64,000 nt of DNA from Byssovorax sp. (lineage in GTDB: Bacteria; Myxococcota_A; Polyangia; Polyangiales; Polyangiaceae). The stretch is taken from NCBI GenBank assembly GCA_025362495.1, contig JANYGI010000061.1, positions 103,745 through 167,744 of the forward strand, read 5' to 3'. Of this stretch, positions 38,901-45,645 are shown one piece after another (the stretch's first letter is position 1; each line of letters begins with the position of its first letter). A program made the position numbers and the translations under genes. Below the pieces are notes generated by a model. It saw only the letters and a program-made list of their open reading frames with translations, was not told where the DNA came from and did no database searches.

Positions 38901-40361
38901 GGCCTGGGCGATCGCGCCGAGCAGGGCGGTCGCGCTCGGCGCGATCCCGCGCACGCGATCGAGCACCGCGTCGCGCGTCAGCGGCACGCCCGCGGCCGCG
39001 GCGACCAGCCACCCGGGGAGCTTCCCGCTCGCGGCGCGCGCCTCGGCCAGCCGCGCCGGATCGTCGATCCCGAGCGCGCCGCAGAGCTCCGCGAAGCCGG
39101 CGTCGTCGAGCGGCCCGAGGGGGATCGTCTCGGCGCCGTCGGGCGCGCGCGGCGCCGTCGCCACGATGGTCACGCCGCGCGCGAGCCCGCGGCAGCGGTA
39201 GGCATCGACGGCCGCGAAGAGCTCGGCCGGCGCGAGGTGGAGATCGTCGATCACCAGCAAGAGCGGCCCGGCCGAGGCCTCGGCGAAGGGCAGCGCGAGA
39301 TCGCGATCGCGCAGGAACGCCGTCAGGCGAGCCAGGATCGGCGCCGCCTCGCCCGGCAGCCGCAGGAGCCGCGCGGCGCGCCCCTGCAGCAGCGCGCGCG
39401 TGCAGAGCTCGCGCACGAGGTGGCTCTTCCCGACGCCGCTCGGGCCGACCACGTAGCGCACGGCCGCGCCGCCGGGCGCGAGCAGCGCCGCGAGCTCGCG
39501 ATCGCGACCGATGGGCGCGGGCGGCCTCGCCACCGCGAGCCCGGTCGCGCGCTGCGCCTCGCCCGCGCGCAGCAGCACCGCGCGAGCGTCTTCGGGGCGA
39601 TCGCGCGGGTGCTCCCGGAGCAGCGCCGCGATCAGATCCGCGGCCGACGGCGGCACCCACGGCGCGAGCTCGCGCAGCCGTTTGGCCGTGTTTTCTCCGG
39701 CGTTCGGCGGCCTGTCCACCGCGATGGCCCACGCCAGCGCGCCGAGCCCGTAGAGATCCGCGAGCGCCGACGGAGCCCCGCCCGCGCGCACCTCGGGCGC
39801 CGCGAACGCCGGCGTGAACGCGTGCGCCGCGAGGGGATCGCGCGCTCGCCCCACGGCCGCCCCGAGATCGAGCAGCACCGGCCGCGCCGCCGCGCCCTCG
39901 CCGACGACGCGCACGTGCGCCGGCTTGAGATCCCCGTGCGAGAACCCGGCGTCGTGCAGCAGCGCCAGCGTCGCGGCCACGCCCGTCACGACGCCGAGCA
40001 GGCGCCCGGCGCGCGCCGTCGCCGGGCCCTCGCGCACCCAGCTCGCGGCCTCGGGGCCGTCGATGAAATCCTCGACGAGGAACACCGCCCCGGTGCTCTC
40101 GCACCGCGCCAGATCGTGCGCGCGCACCAGGCCGGGGATGCGCGCCCGCGAGAGCAGCGCGTACTCGCCGAGCAGCGCCTGCGCGCGGAACGCCTCGCCG
40201 CGCCACACCTTGGCGACGAGCGCGCGATCCTTCGCCTCGCGATCGACGACGCGCACCACGACGCCCTGCGCGCCGCGCCCGAGCTCCTCGCCCGCCTCGT
40301 AGCGCGCGTGCTCGAACGCGGCCGGCCTCGTCGAGCGCCTCACGGCGCGAGGGGATCGCAT
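35946..40361 (-). CDS. Hybrid regulator: kinase-like, AAA ATPase, GAF, sigma-54 activator and Fis HTH
   Basis: 1471 aa. Residues about 20-270 are a protein-kinase-like domain (GRGAQGVV loop, VAKVW lysine, HGDLKPAH, DLG); His replaces the usual Mg-binding Asn, so it may be catalytically weak or dead. About 285-470 is an AAA/NACHT-type ATPase (GPSGVGKSH), followed by helical repeats to about 950. About 959-1110 resembles GAF. About 1160-1390 is the sigma-54 interaction ATPase: GETGSGKE, GSFTGA (the GAFTGA loop) and TLFLDEIGELP. The C-terminus is a Fis-type HTH (GGNISRAAVALGLTRHGLKK). It binds DNA and should activate sigma-54 promoters. The gene lies 8 bp after the HEWGT lipoprotein gene and overlaps the propeller lipoprotein gene. 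Confidence 0.93.
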   Translation of the reverse strand: MRSPRAVRRSTRPAAFEHARYEAGEELGRGAQGVVVRVVDREAKDRALVAKVWRGEAFRAQALLGEYALLSRARIPGLVRAHDLARCESTGAVFLVEDFIDGPEAASWVREGPATARAGRLLGVVTGVAATLALLHDAGFSHGDLKPAHVRVVGEGAAARPVLLDLGAAVGRARDPLAAHAFTPAFAAPEVRAGGAPSALADLYGLGALAWAIAVDRPPNAGENTAKRLRELAPWVPPSAADLIAALLREHPRDRPEDARAVLLRAGEAQRATGLAVARPPAPIGRDRELAALLAPGGAAVRYVVGPSGVGKSHLVRELCTRALLQGRAARLLRLPGEAAPILARLTAFLRDRDLALPFAEASAGPLLLVIDDLHLAPAELFAAVDAYRCRGLARGVTIVATAPRAPDGAETIPLGPLDDAGFAELCGALGIDDPARLAEARAASGKLPGWLVAAAAGVPLTRDAVLDRVRGIAPSATALLGAIAQAGGEASAAFCAQIAGNPWESSVAELLSASLVARRADPGAVRYALVAPGLARDLAAALVDFDLADRVAEAVLVDPTSTASALLSAAGAETPPSRREDLLARAADQARIEEARSLEIEALFALLAEPRARTRDRLRRLERLARDGGTAAMHPQVLGWLDEAAATDVALRPLALRRHAEQQARAGDVEGARSFAAQAISAAAEARDPAAEALAIATTGLVALYRADWTEAARAIGDARARLAALADLPRDPEEVARVDHNLGVIALYQGRNAEATLAFERSLAVKRGLGDRAGVRSCLLNLGLALAKTGRYVEADRALEESGMLALSLGQNAGRAWCFAARADVAVRRKDATAAAGWIAEAEVLSEALPASIRADLVILRAEVALLERAGDRAIAVIGTLDPALRAANALVDARGLAIEAAAHLATLPVDARRAASLAIAGMRRARGAALPEAEAEALAVLRAARARTAFRYAPPMSSEEARSIPSADEPLWGWLGALAGGAPPGSAAIDLARILCAAHGAERCFLAAVGDDGAIVEAWGADLDGLPLAEAGARLDADLVRLALGSATPIYLRDVTTRGGRGARLAVAAPALASGGRRALVVLEHRFSPFAFDRVGAAEAARWLTLASLLLRLDEPTADDDVEPPALAAASTGPRRVRALPTPTPTPDGLTTAFPEIDPDRVFPGILGRGPAMTRALARLSAAVDSELPVLVLGETGSGKELFARALHELGRRAARPFVALNCGAVPDALFEAELFGHARGSFTGAERARPGLVARAEKGTLFLDEIGELPLLRQAALLRALESRRYRPVGSDEEIPFDVRIVAATNRDLEACVADRTFRQDLLYRLNAVSIRVPPLRERPEDLPALCRTFLDRAGSDAELSTEAGAALAGYAWPGNVRELEHLMQRLASLKTKAISIDHLPRPLRVRAAPSPAPRAAKGPGGERAEVERAMTESGGNISRAAVALGLTRHGLKKRMVRLGMRAEKLK

Positions 40362-40369
40362 CGCCTCTT

Positions 40370-41770
40370 TTACTCCCCCGTGCCCACGCGCGTCTCCACG
40401 CTGGTGATCGTCGCGAGGTAGGCCTGCCCGAGCAGCGGATCACCCACGACCGCGAGCGCGCGCCGCAGCCGCGGCTCGGCGAAGCGCCCGAGCGCGTCGA
40501 AGTGCGAGCGCCCCTGCTGCTCCGTCCCCGGATCGGCGAGCAGCTTCGCCATCGTGGCGTCGGCCTGCTCGGTCTCGGGGGTGATCACCTCGACGCGGAT
40601 CATCATCACGCGGAGCATCTCGTCCGGCGGCGGATCGAGCGTCAGCGGGATCGCCGCGTCGGTCCACGCCTGCGGCATCAGGTAGAGCACGCGCACCCCC
40701 GGCGTCGTGAACCACTGGCGCTTCCAGGTGTTGACCATGGCCTGCGCTTCATCGTGATAGAGGCCGGTCGCGTCGAGCGCCTCGGTCACCTTCACCGCGA
40801 GCGCGTCGGTGTACGCCTTCAGATCGGGCGCGCCGTCGAGCGACGGTATCGCCGGCTCGAACGTCTCGCCGGGCGCGACGCCGCCCTCGTTCACCGTGAA
40901 GGAGCCTTTGCCCTCACCCACGTTGATCACGAAGAGGCGCCCCATCGCCAGCTTGCTCGGGTTGGCGAGGGCGATCTTCCCGCCGGGCACCGAGCCCACC
41001 TGGAGCGGAAAATCGAGGTTGCCGAGCCCTCGATAGAAGAGAAAACGCTCGTCCTGCGGGGCGATGTCGCCGCCGACGTGGATCGGATTCGCCGCGACGT
41101 CGCGCGCGTACGACCATGTCGTCGCGGTGAGCGGCGCGTCCGGGAGCGACGGCACCACGCCGCGCGGCAGCACGTCGACGCGCCCCCAGTCGAGCCGCCC
41201 GAGCGCCGGGTGCGAGTACTGCTCTTTGCAGCTCGGCATGTAGAAGTCCACGTCGAGATCGAGCACCGGATCGACGACTTGCCCGCCGATGGGCCCGCCC
41301 CAGTGCGTCAGCATCGGCGGGCTGAACTTGACCACGCCCGGGTACCATTGCGTGAGCACGCCCGCGGGGAAGTCGACGGCGACCTGCACCGAGCGCGGCA
41401 CGTCCGAGTAGAAGTACGTGACCGGCGTCTCCATCTTCGAGACGACGACCGACGGGCCGCCGATCGCCGGCGCGGCCTTGACGCGATCGTAAACGAAGCT
41501 CGGCAGATCCTCCTCCTCGTGGTGCAACCCGCGCTGGAGCGATCCATCGGAGCCGGCGACGATGGTGTTCGTCCCCCACTCGTGAACGATGAAGCCATGC
41601 CCCGGGTACTTCAGGCCCTGGCTCACCGGCGCCGTCGTCGGCGCGGGCGTGGGCGTCACGGGCGACGGCGACTCGCCCGAGCCGCCCCCGCTGACGTCGG
41701 ATCCACAGCCCATCAGGGTGGTGACGACGAGGGTCGAAACGAGGGCGCCAAGCATTGAATGAGTTGCCAT
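40370..41770 (-). CDS. Lipoprotein of the 'HEWGT' type, function unknown
   Basis: 466 aa from the ATG at 41770, which has GGAGG 8 bp upstream. The signal ends in VVTTLMGCGS. After a Pro/Thr linker comes GFIVHEWGTNTIVAGSDG, which resembles the HEWGTFT segment I recall in uncharacterised planctomycete and myxobacterial secreted proteins. It then continues with beta-rich sequence (KMETPVTYFYSD, SVQVAVDFPAGVLTQWYPGV) and a C-terminal helical part. The His-Glu near the N-terminus could be functional, but no activity is known to me. It is first in an apparent operon with the sigma-54-type regulator and the propeller lipoprotein. A palindrome covers its ribosome-binding site. Confidence 0.82.
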   Translation of the reverse strand: MATHSMLGALVSTLVVTTLMGCGSDVSGGGSGESPSPVTPTPAPTTAPVSQGLKYPGHGFIVHEWGTNTIVAGSDGSLQRGLHHEEEDLPSFVYDRVKAAPAIGGPSVVVSKMETPVTYFYSDVPRSVQVAVDFPAGVLTQWYPGVVKFSPPMLTHWGGPIGGQVVDPVLDLDVDFYMPSCKEQYSHPALGRLDWGRVDVLPRGVVPSLPDAPLTATTWSYARDVAANPIHVGGDIAPQDERFLFYRGLGNLDFPLQVGSVPGGKIALANPSKLAMGRLFVINVGEGKGSFTVNEGGVAPGETFEPAIPSLDGAPDLKAYTDALAVKVTEALDATGLYHDEAQAMVNTWKRQWFTTPGVRVLYLMPQAWTDAAIPLTLDPPPDEMLRVMMIRVEVITPETEQADATMAKLLADPGTEQQGRSHFDALGRFAEPRLRRALAVVGDPLLGQAYLATITSVETRVGTGE

Positions 41771-41775
41771 TGAGA

Positions 41776-41790
41776 GTGCCTCCGAGGCAC
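41776..41790 (-). promoter_or_regulatory. Palindrome over the ribosome-binding site
   Basis: GTGCCTC-C-GAGGCAC, a perfect 7+7 palindrome, extended by imperfect GAGA/CCTC flanks. It contains the GGAGG of the gene starting at 41770. It could fold in mRNA to hide the ribosome-binding site or act as a DNA operator. Confidence 0.45.
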
Positions 41791-41902
41791 CCTCTGAGCA
41801 GGAGACGGGCCAGCGCGGATCCGCTGTGAAATCAGCCTGAAATGGCCGGTTCATCGCGGGTCGAATGGTAACCCGAACGCCGGAGTTGCCATGGGCGGGC
41901 GG

Positions 41903-42343
41903 CTACTGGCAACCAGCGCACGTCGTCGGGCAGGCGCCGGCGTCGAGGTCCTCGCACGTCGGCGCGGCCTTGCCCGGCGTGTTGCAGCACATCTTCCAGG
42001 GCGGGCAGCACGCGTCGCCGCAGCACAGGTGATCGAGCGGGCAGATCGGCCCGGTCACGTCGCACGGCGCGGCGCTGCACGCGCCGTGATCGCAGAGCGG
42101 CGTGGCGCCGCTGCACGCGTGATCGCACGCGCCGCAGTGGCGAGGATCGTTCTGCGTGTCGACGCAGAGGCCGTCGCACGCCGCGCACGCGCCGGTCGCG
42201 CCGCCCGCGCCTGCCGTGCTCGACGTCGCGCTCGAGGCCGAGGTGCCGCTGCCGCCGAGGCCCGACGAGGCGCTCGTCGGCGCGCCGCTCGCGCAGCTCG
42301 CGCCGAGGAGGGCGAGCGAGAGGATCGTCGTGCTCCGGATCAT
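41903..42343 (-). CDS. Small Cys-rich lipoprotein
   Basis: 146 aa. The signal sequence ends in LALLGASCASG (lipobox), then an Ala/Ser/Gly/Thr tether. The C-terminal ~95 residues contain 20 cysteines, including CVDTQNDPRHCGACDHAC, a 'C..D..NC.AC...C' pattern frequent in myxobacterial and plant Stig1-like secreted proteins, then CCGDACCPPWKMCC. Lipid-anchored, disulfide-rich and probably extracytoplasmic. Role unknown. It lies 52 bp downstream of the CBM9-like gene on the same strand and may be the last gene of that transcript. Confidence 0.82.
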   Translation of the reverse strand: MIRSTTILSLALLGASCASGAPTSASSGLGGSGTSASSATSSTAGAGGATGACAACDGLCVDTQNDPRHCGACDHACSGATPLCDHGACSAAPCDVTGPICPLDHLCCGDACCPPWKMCCNTPGKAAPTCEDLDAGACPTTCAGCQ

Positions 42344-42395
42344 CGCCGCGATCTGCGCCGGCGCGCGCTGGCCGGCAAGAGCGGCCGGCTGCGGA

Positions 42396-43112
42396 TCACC
42401 CCCCGATCACCAGCGTGCGCCCTTCGCCGAGGCTCCCGCACCGCCGCGGCCCGCCCGCGCGCGGGTGGTCGCAGCGCGACGCCGCGAAGCGCACCCGCGC
42501 CCCCGGCTCGCTCGAAATACCCAGCGATCCAAGGGGGATCCGCGCCTCGACCACCCACTCTTCATCCTCGTCCGAGGCGTCGTTCACCGTGCCGTCGCGA
42601 TCGATGCCGACCTCGATCCCGCTCTCCCACGAGGCGTCGCGAGCACCGTTCGCGACGCGGCGCGCGTCGGAGATCACGCCCGTCGCCGAGATGTCGATCT
42701 CGTACGTGGGCGCGCCCGGCGCGTCGGAGGCGAGCGTGACGACGAAGGCGTCGTCCATCCACACCGGGCCGTCGTGATCCTTCACGGTGGCGCGGATGTC
42801 GTCGTCGGCGGCGTAGAGCACCGCGTAGAGGGCCCCGTCGCGCTGGAGGAAGCGAACGTCCGAGAACGGGCGCGCCTCGTCGCCTCGGGCGTCGACGAAG
42901 GCGCCGGTGCGCACCGCCGAGCGCCAGTCGTCCTCGTCGAGCTCGCCGTCGATCTTGATGGCGCCGCCGGCGCGGGGGACCACGAGCGCCGCCCCGCCGC
43001 GGGTGAGCGCCGCGGCGGCCGAGGCCGTGGGCGCGGGCGCGCTGCCCGACGAGCTGCGACAACCCCCCAGCCACACCGCCGCCGCGAGGAGCGAGAGCGA
43101 CAGTCGCCTCAT
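42396..43112 (-). CDS. Lipoprotein with CBM9/DOMON-like sugar-binding domain
   Basis: 238 aa. The signal ends in AVWLGGCRSS. The mature part is one beta-sandwich of the CBM9-like type: IKIDGELDEDDWRSAV, the family's usual entry, then VRFLQRDGALYAVLYAAD, VWMDDAFVVTLAS, YEIDISATGVISD and EEWVVEARIPLGSLG. Such domains bind carbohydrate or heme. The ATG overlaps the stop of the upstream phosphoesterase gene (ATGA), so the two are probably made together and may act on the same surface material. Confidence 0.85.
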   Translation of the reverse strand: MRRLSLSLLAAAVWLGGCRSSSGSAPAPTASAAAALTRGGAALVVPRAGGAIKIDGELDEDDWRSAVRTGAFVDARGDEARPFSDVRFLQRDGALYAVLYAADDDIRATVKDHDGPVWMDDAFVVTLASDAPGAPTYEIDISATGVISDARRVANGARDASWESGIEVGIDRDGTVNDASDEDEEWVVEARIPLGSLGISSEPGARVRFAASRCDHPRAGGPRRCGSLGEGRTLVIGG

Positions 43113-44530
43113 GGCGTGGACGTCCCGTCGGGCTTCACGGCGAAGGTGTCGTTGACCTGGTTGGTCGTGTAGTCGTGCTCCTGGAACACCATCGCTCCGT
43201 CGGCGCGCTGCCGGGCGATCACGTATCCATAGTTGACCCCGCCGGTGAGCGGAGCGCCGCCGTTGCCGACGATGAGCTGCTTCTCGCTCGCGTAGTGAGC
43301 GTAGGTGTGGGTGTGCCCGACGATCAGCAGCGTGTACGGGTGCTGCGCGATGATGGCCTGGCTCGGCGTGACGCCGGGGGCGGTGTTCGCCGACGCCGAC
43401 TCGTGGCGCACGACGAAGGTGTACGTCGTGGGCTTGGCGAGCTCGGCCGCGAGCCAGGTGGCCTGCTTCGCCGACCAGGCGTTGGCCGCGATGAACACCA
43501 GCTTTGCCGTCCACGCGCTGGTGGTCGAGCCGATGTTCACCGTGTAATACGGGGTCGTGACCGCGATCGGGGCGAGCATCTTGTCGAGGAACGCGGTGTA
43601 GTTCGCCGTCACCCCGTCGGCGCTGCCAGCCCCGCAGTTGGACGCCGTGGCGCCGGTGCACTCGTGGTTGCCGAGCGCCGGGAACATCACCCCGGAGAAC
43701 GCCTGTCGCGCCGCCAGGTAGAGGTCAATCTGCGGGGCCGCTTGGGCGCCGAAGGGCTTCGCGAACACGTAGTCTCCCGTGGTCACCGCAAAGGCCGGTC
43801 GGGGCGAGGCGGCCTCCACGTCTTGCCACACCGTCTGGATCACCTTCTTCGGGTAACCGGCGGTGTCGTCGATGACCGGAGGGCGGGTGTCGCCGACGAT
43901 GGCGAAGCTCAGCGTATCGAGCTTGCCGCCGCTGATCCCGGTGACCGAGCCCGTCTCGCTGCCGCCGCTGCCCGAGCTGCCGGAGCCGCTCGACCCGGCG
44001 CTGCTCGAGCCGTCGCACGGGGCGGGCGCGACCTGGCATTTGCACGTGTCGACGTTGCACCACCAGCCGCCGTAACAACCATTGAGCTGGCACCCCGGAG
44101 CGCCCTGCGCGCAGCTCGTGCAACACGCCTTCACGTCGGGCCCGTGGAGCGCGCCGCAGACCTCGCTCGGGCCGCCCGACGCGGCGCTGCTGGAGCCGCT
44201 GCCCGACGTCTGCGGCGGACCTCCGCAGACATCCGTGCGGGGCACGCAGACCTGGAGTTGCTTTCCGTCGGCGCCCGCGACTGGGGTGCAGGCCCGATCG
44301 GCCGAGCAGGCTTTGCCGTTCGAGCAGTCCGGCGCACAGTAGGTGTCGCCCGCGATCTGCGCGCAGAGAGCCCCGCCGGAGCAGGTCGCGTCGCTCACGC
44401 ACGGTGGACACGCCGAGGCCGCGCCGCCCGCGCCGGTGCCGCCGGAGCTCGCCGAGGTAGGCGCGTTCGACTCCCCGGCACAGCCGAGGATCGCCAGCGC
44501 CGCCAGCGGCGCGAGTCGGGTGAGCTTCAT
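43109..44530 (-). CDS. Metallophosphoesterase lipoprotein with Cys-rich N-terminal domain
   Basis: 473 aa. The lipobox is LAILGCAGE. Residues about 40-165 are Cys-rich (CVSDATCSGGALC, CCTSCAQGAPGC). The C-terminal domain has the calcineurin-like metal motifs in order: VGDTR, TGDYVF, LGNHEC, a VRHES His, and VGHTHTY. This predicts a secreted dimetal phosphatase or phosphodiesterase of unknown substrate, attached to the membrane by lipid. AGGAGAG lies upstream of the ATG. It is first of a coupled pair with the CBM9-like lipoprotein gene. Confidence 0.9.
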   Translation of the reverse strand: MKLTRLAPLAALAILGCAGESNAPTSASSGGTGAGGAASACPPCVSDATCSGGALCAQIAGDTYCAPDCSNGKACSADRACTPVAGADGKQLQVCVPRTDVCGGPPQTSGSGSSSAASGGPSEVCGALHGPDVKACCTSCAQGAPGCQLNGCYGGWWCNVDTCKCQVAPAPCDGSSSAGSSGSGSSGSGGSETGSVTGISGGKLDTLSFAIVGDTRPPVIDDTAGYPKKVIQTVWQDVEAASPRPAFAVTTGDYVFAKPFGAQAAPQIDLYLAARQAFSGVMFPALGNHECTGATASNCGAGSADGVTANYTAFLDKMLAPIAVTTPYYTVNIGSTTSAWTAKLVFIAANAWSAKQATWLAAELAKPTTYTFVVRHESASANTAPGVTPSQAIIAQHPYTLLIVGHTHTYAHYASEKQLIVGNGGAPLTGGVNYGYVIARQRADGAMVFQEHDYTTNQVNDTFAVKPDGTSTP

Positions 44531-44913
44531 TCGTGCTCTCCTAGCATGAGGTTCCAGAATGGACCAGACGTTGAAAGCGACTTGAGAGCGATTTCAGTGC
44601 CAGCCACCACGGCACGATGCTTGCGAATGAATCACCTGCAAATACAGCGAATCGAGCGCAGATCCAGGCTCGTCGCCAGGCCGGCTCGCGGGGTGTGATA
44701 AATAATCTTCACGCGGTTAAAACAATCATGCACGCGACTCATTCTCTCCCGGCGATGCCGGGTCGGCGCGGTCCGCCAGTACCGCTCTTTTGCACCTGCT
44801 CCGCGCCCTGGCTCACCGATGACGGAGCGCCCGTCGCTCGGGGCGATCACCGGCGGGGCGCGCGCCCCGGCGGAACACTGCATCTCGACAACGATTGAAG
44901 GGAACGACTCGAT
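44531..44913. other. Intergenic region between divergent lipoprotein genes
   Basis: 383 bp with no supportable gene. It has an AT-rich patch (TGATAAATAATC around 44696) that stands out in this GC-rich window and may be part of a promoter. A perfect 14-nt palindrome, GGGGCGCGCGCCCC, lies near 44855-44868, about 45 bp before the plus-strand ATG. It must serve both divergent genes. Confidence 0.4.
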
Positions 44914-45627
44914 ATGATCAGATCAAAATGGTTGGTGCTCGGCGCGGCGATCGGCTGCTTCTCCGGCGTGGTCGTGGCGGCCTGTGGCAGCTCGACGACG
45001 GGCACGACGAGCACCTCGGGCCCGGGCGGAGGCAGCACGTCCGGCGGCGGGACGAGCGCGGTGACGACGTCGGCGGCGACGACGGGCGGCCTCGGCGGCG
45101 CGGCGGCGACGTCGACCTCGGCGGCCGACAGCAGCTCGGCCAGCGCGGGAGGGAGCAGCAGCGCGTCGAGCGGCACGGGCGTCGCGCCGTGCAGCCCGCC
45201 GTCGAAGCTGATTCCCCCCAAGGCCGACGCCGGCGCCCAGACGCTCTACTGCCCCTTCAGCGGCGCCGACGGCGGCCCGAACGTGGACTGCAACCCCGGC
45301 ACCGAGCACTGCTGCGAGCCCAAGATGGGAGAGGCACTCTGCGAGCCCACCGCGACGCCGTGCGCCGATCCGAAGGCCACCGACTGGCACTGCGAGGATC
45401 CCATCGCCGACTGCCCCACCGGCCAGGTCTGCTGCGGGACTGGCACCCTGATGAAGAACACGGATCCGATGTGCGCCAATTTCGCGAGCGGGTTCAAGGG
45501 CACCCACTGCGCGGCCTCGTGCACCGCGACCGAGATCGAGATGTGCACCGACGACGCCGAGTGCGGGGCGGGCAAGACGTGCTTGCCCTTCCGCACCAAG
45601 GGCGCTCAGGTCGGCGGTTGCAACTGA
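44914..45627 (+). CDS. Cys-rich lipoprotein
   Basis: 237 aa. The signal ends in GVVVAACGSS. A tether of about 75 residues is nearly all Ser, Thr, Gly and Ala. The mature domain (about residues 90-237) has roughly 20 Cys in pairs such as CNPGTEHCCEP, CPTGQVCCGTG and CGAGKTCLPF, a disulfide-rich fold common in myxobacterial surface proteins. No enzyme motif. It ends 18 bp from the convergent stop of the HEAT-repeat gene. Confidence 0.82.
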   Translation: MIRSKWLVLGAAIGCFSGVVVAACGSSTTGTTSTSGPGGGSTSGGGTSAVTTSAATTGGLGGAAATSTSAADSSSASAGGSSSASSGTGVAPCSPPSKLIPPKADAGAQTLYCPFSGADGGPNVDCNPGTEHCCEPKMGEALCEPTATPCADPKATDWHCEDPIADCPTGQVCCGTGTLMKNTDPMCANFASGFKGTHCAASCTATEIEMCTDDAECGAGKTCLPFRTKGAQVGGCN

Positions 45628-45645
45628 CGATCTCGGTTCACTGAA

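Noticed and set aside
44855..44868. GGGGCGCGCGCCCC palindrome as a terminator or operator
   Set aside because: A GC-rich 14-nt palindrome is readily expected at this base composition, and no gene relationship makes it informative; it is mentioned only in the intergenic entry.
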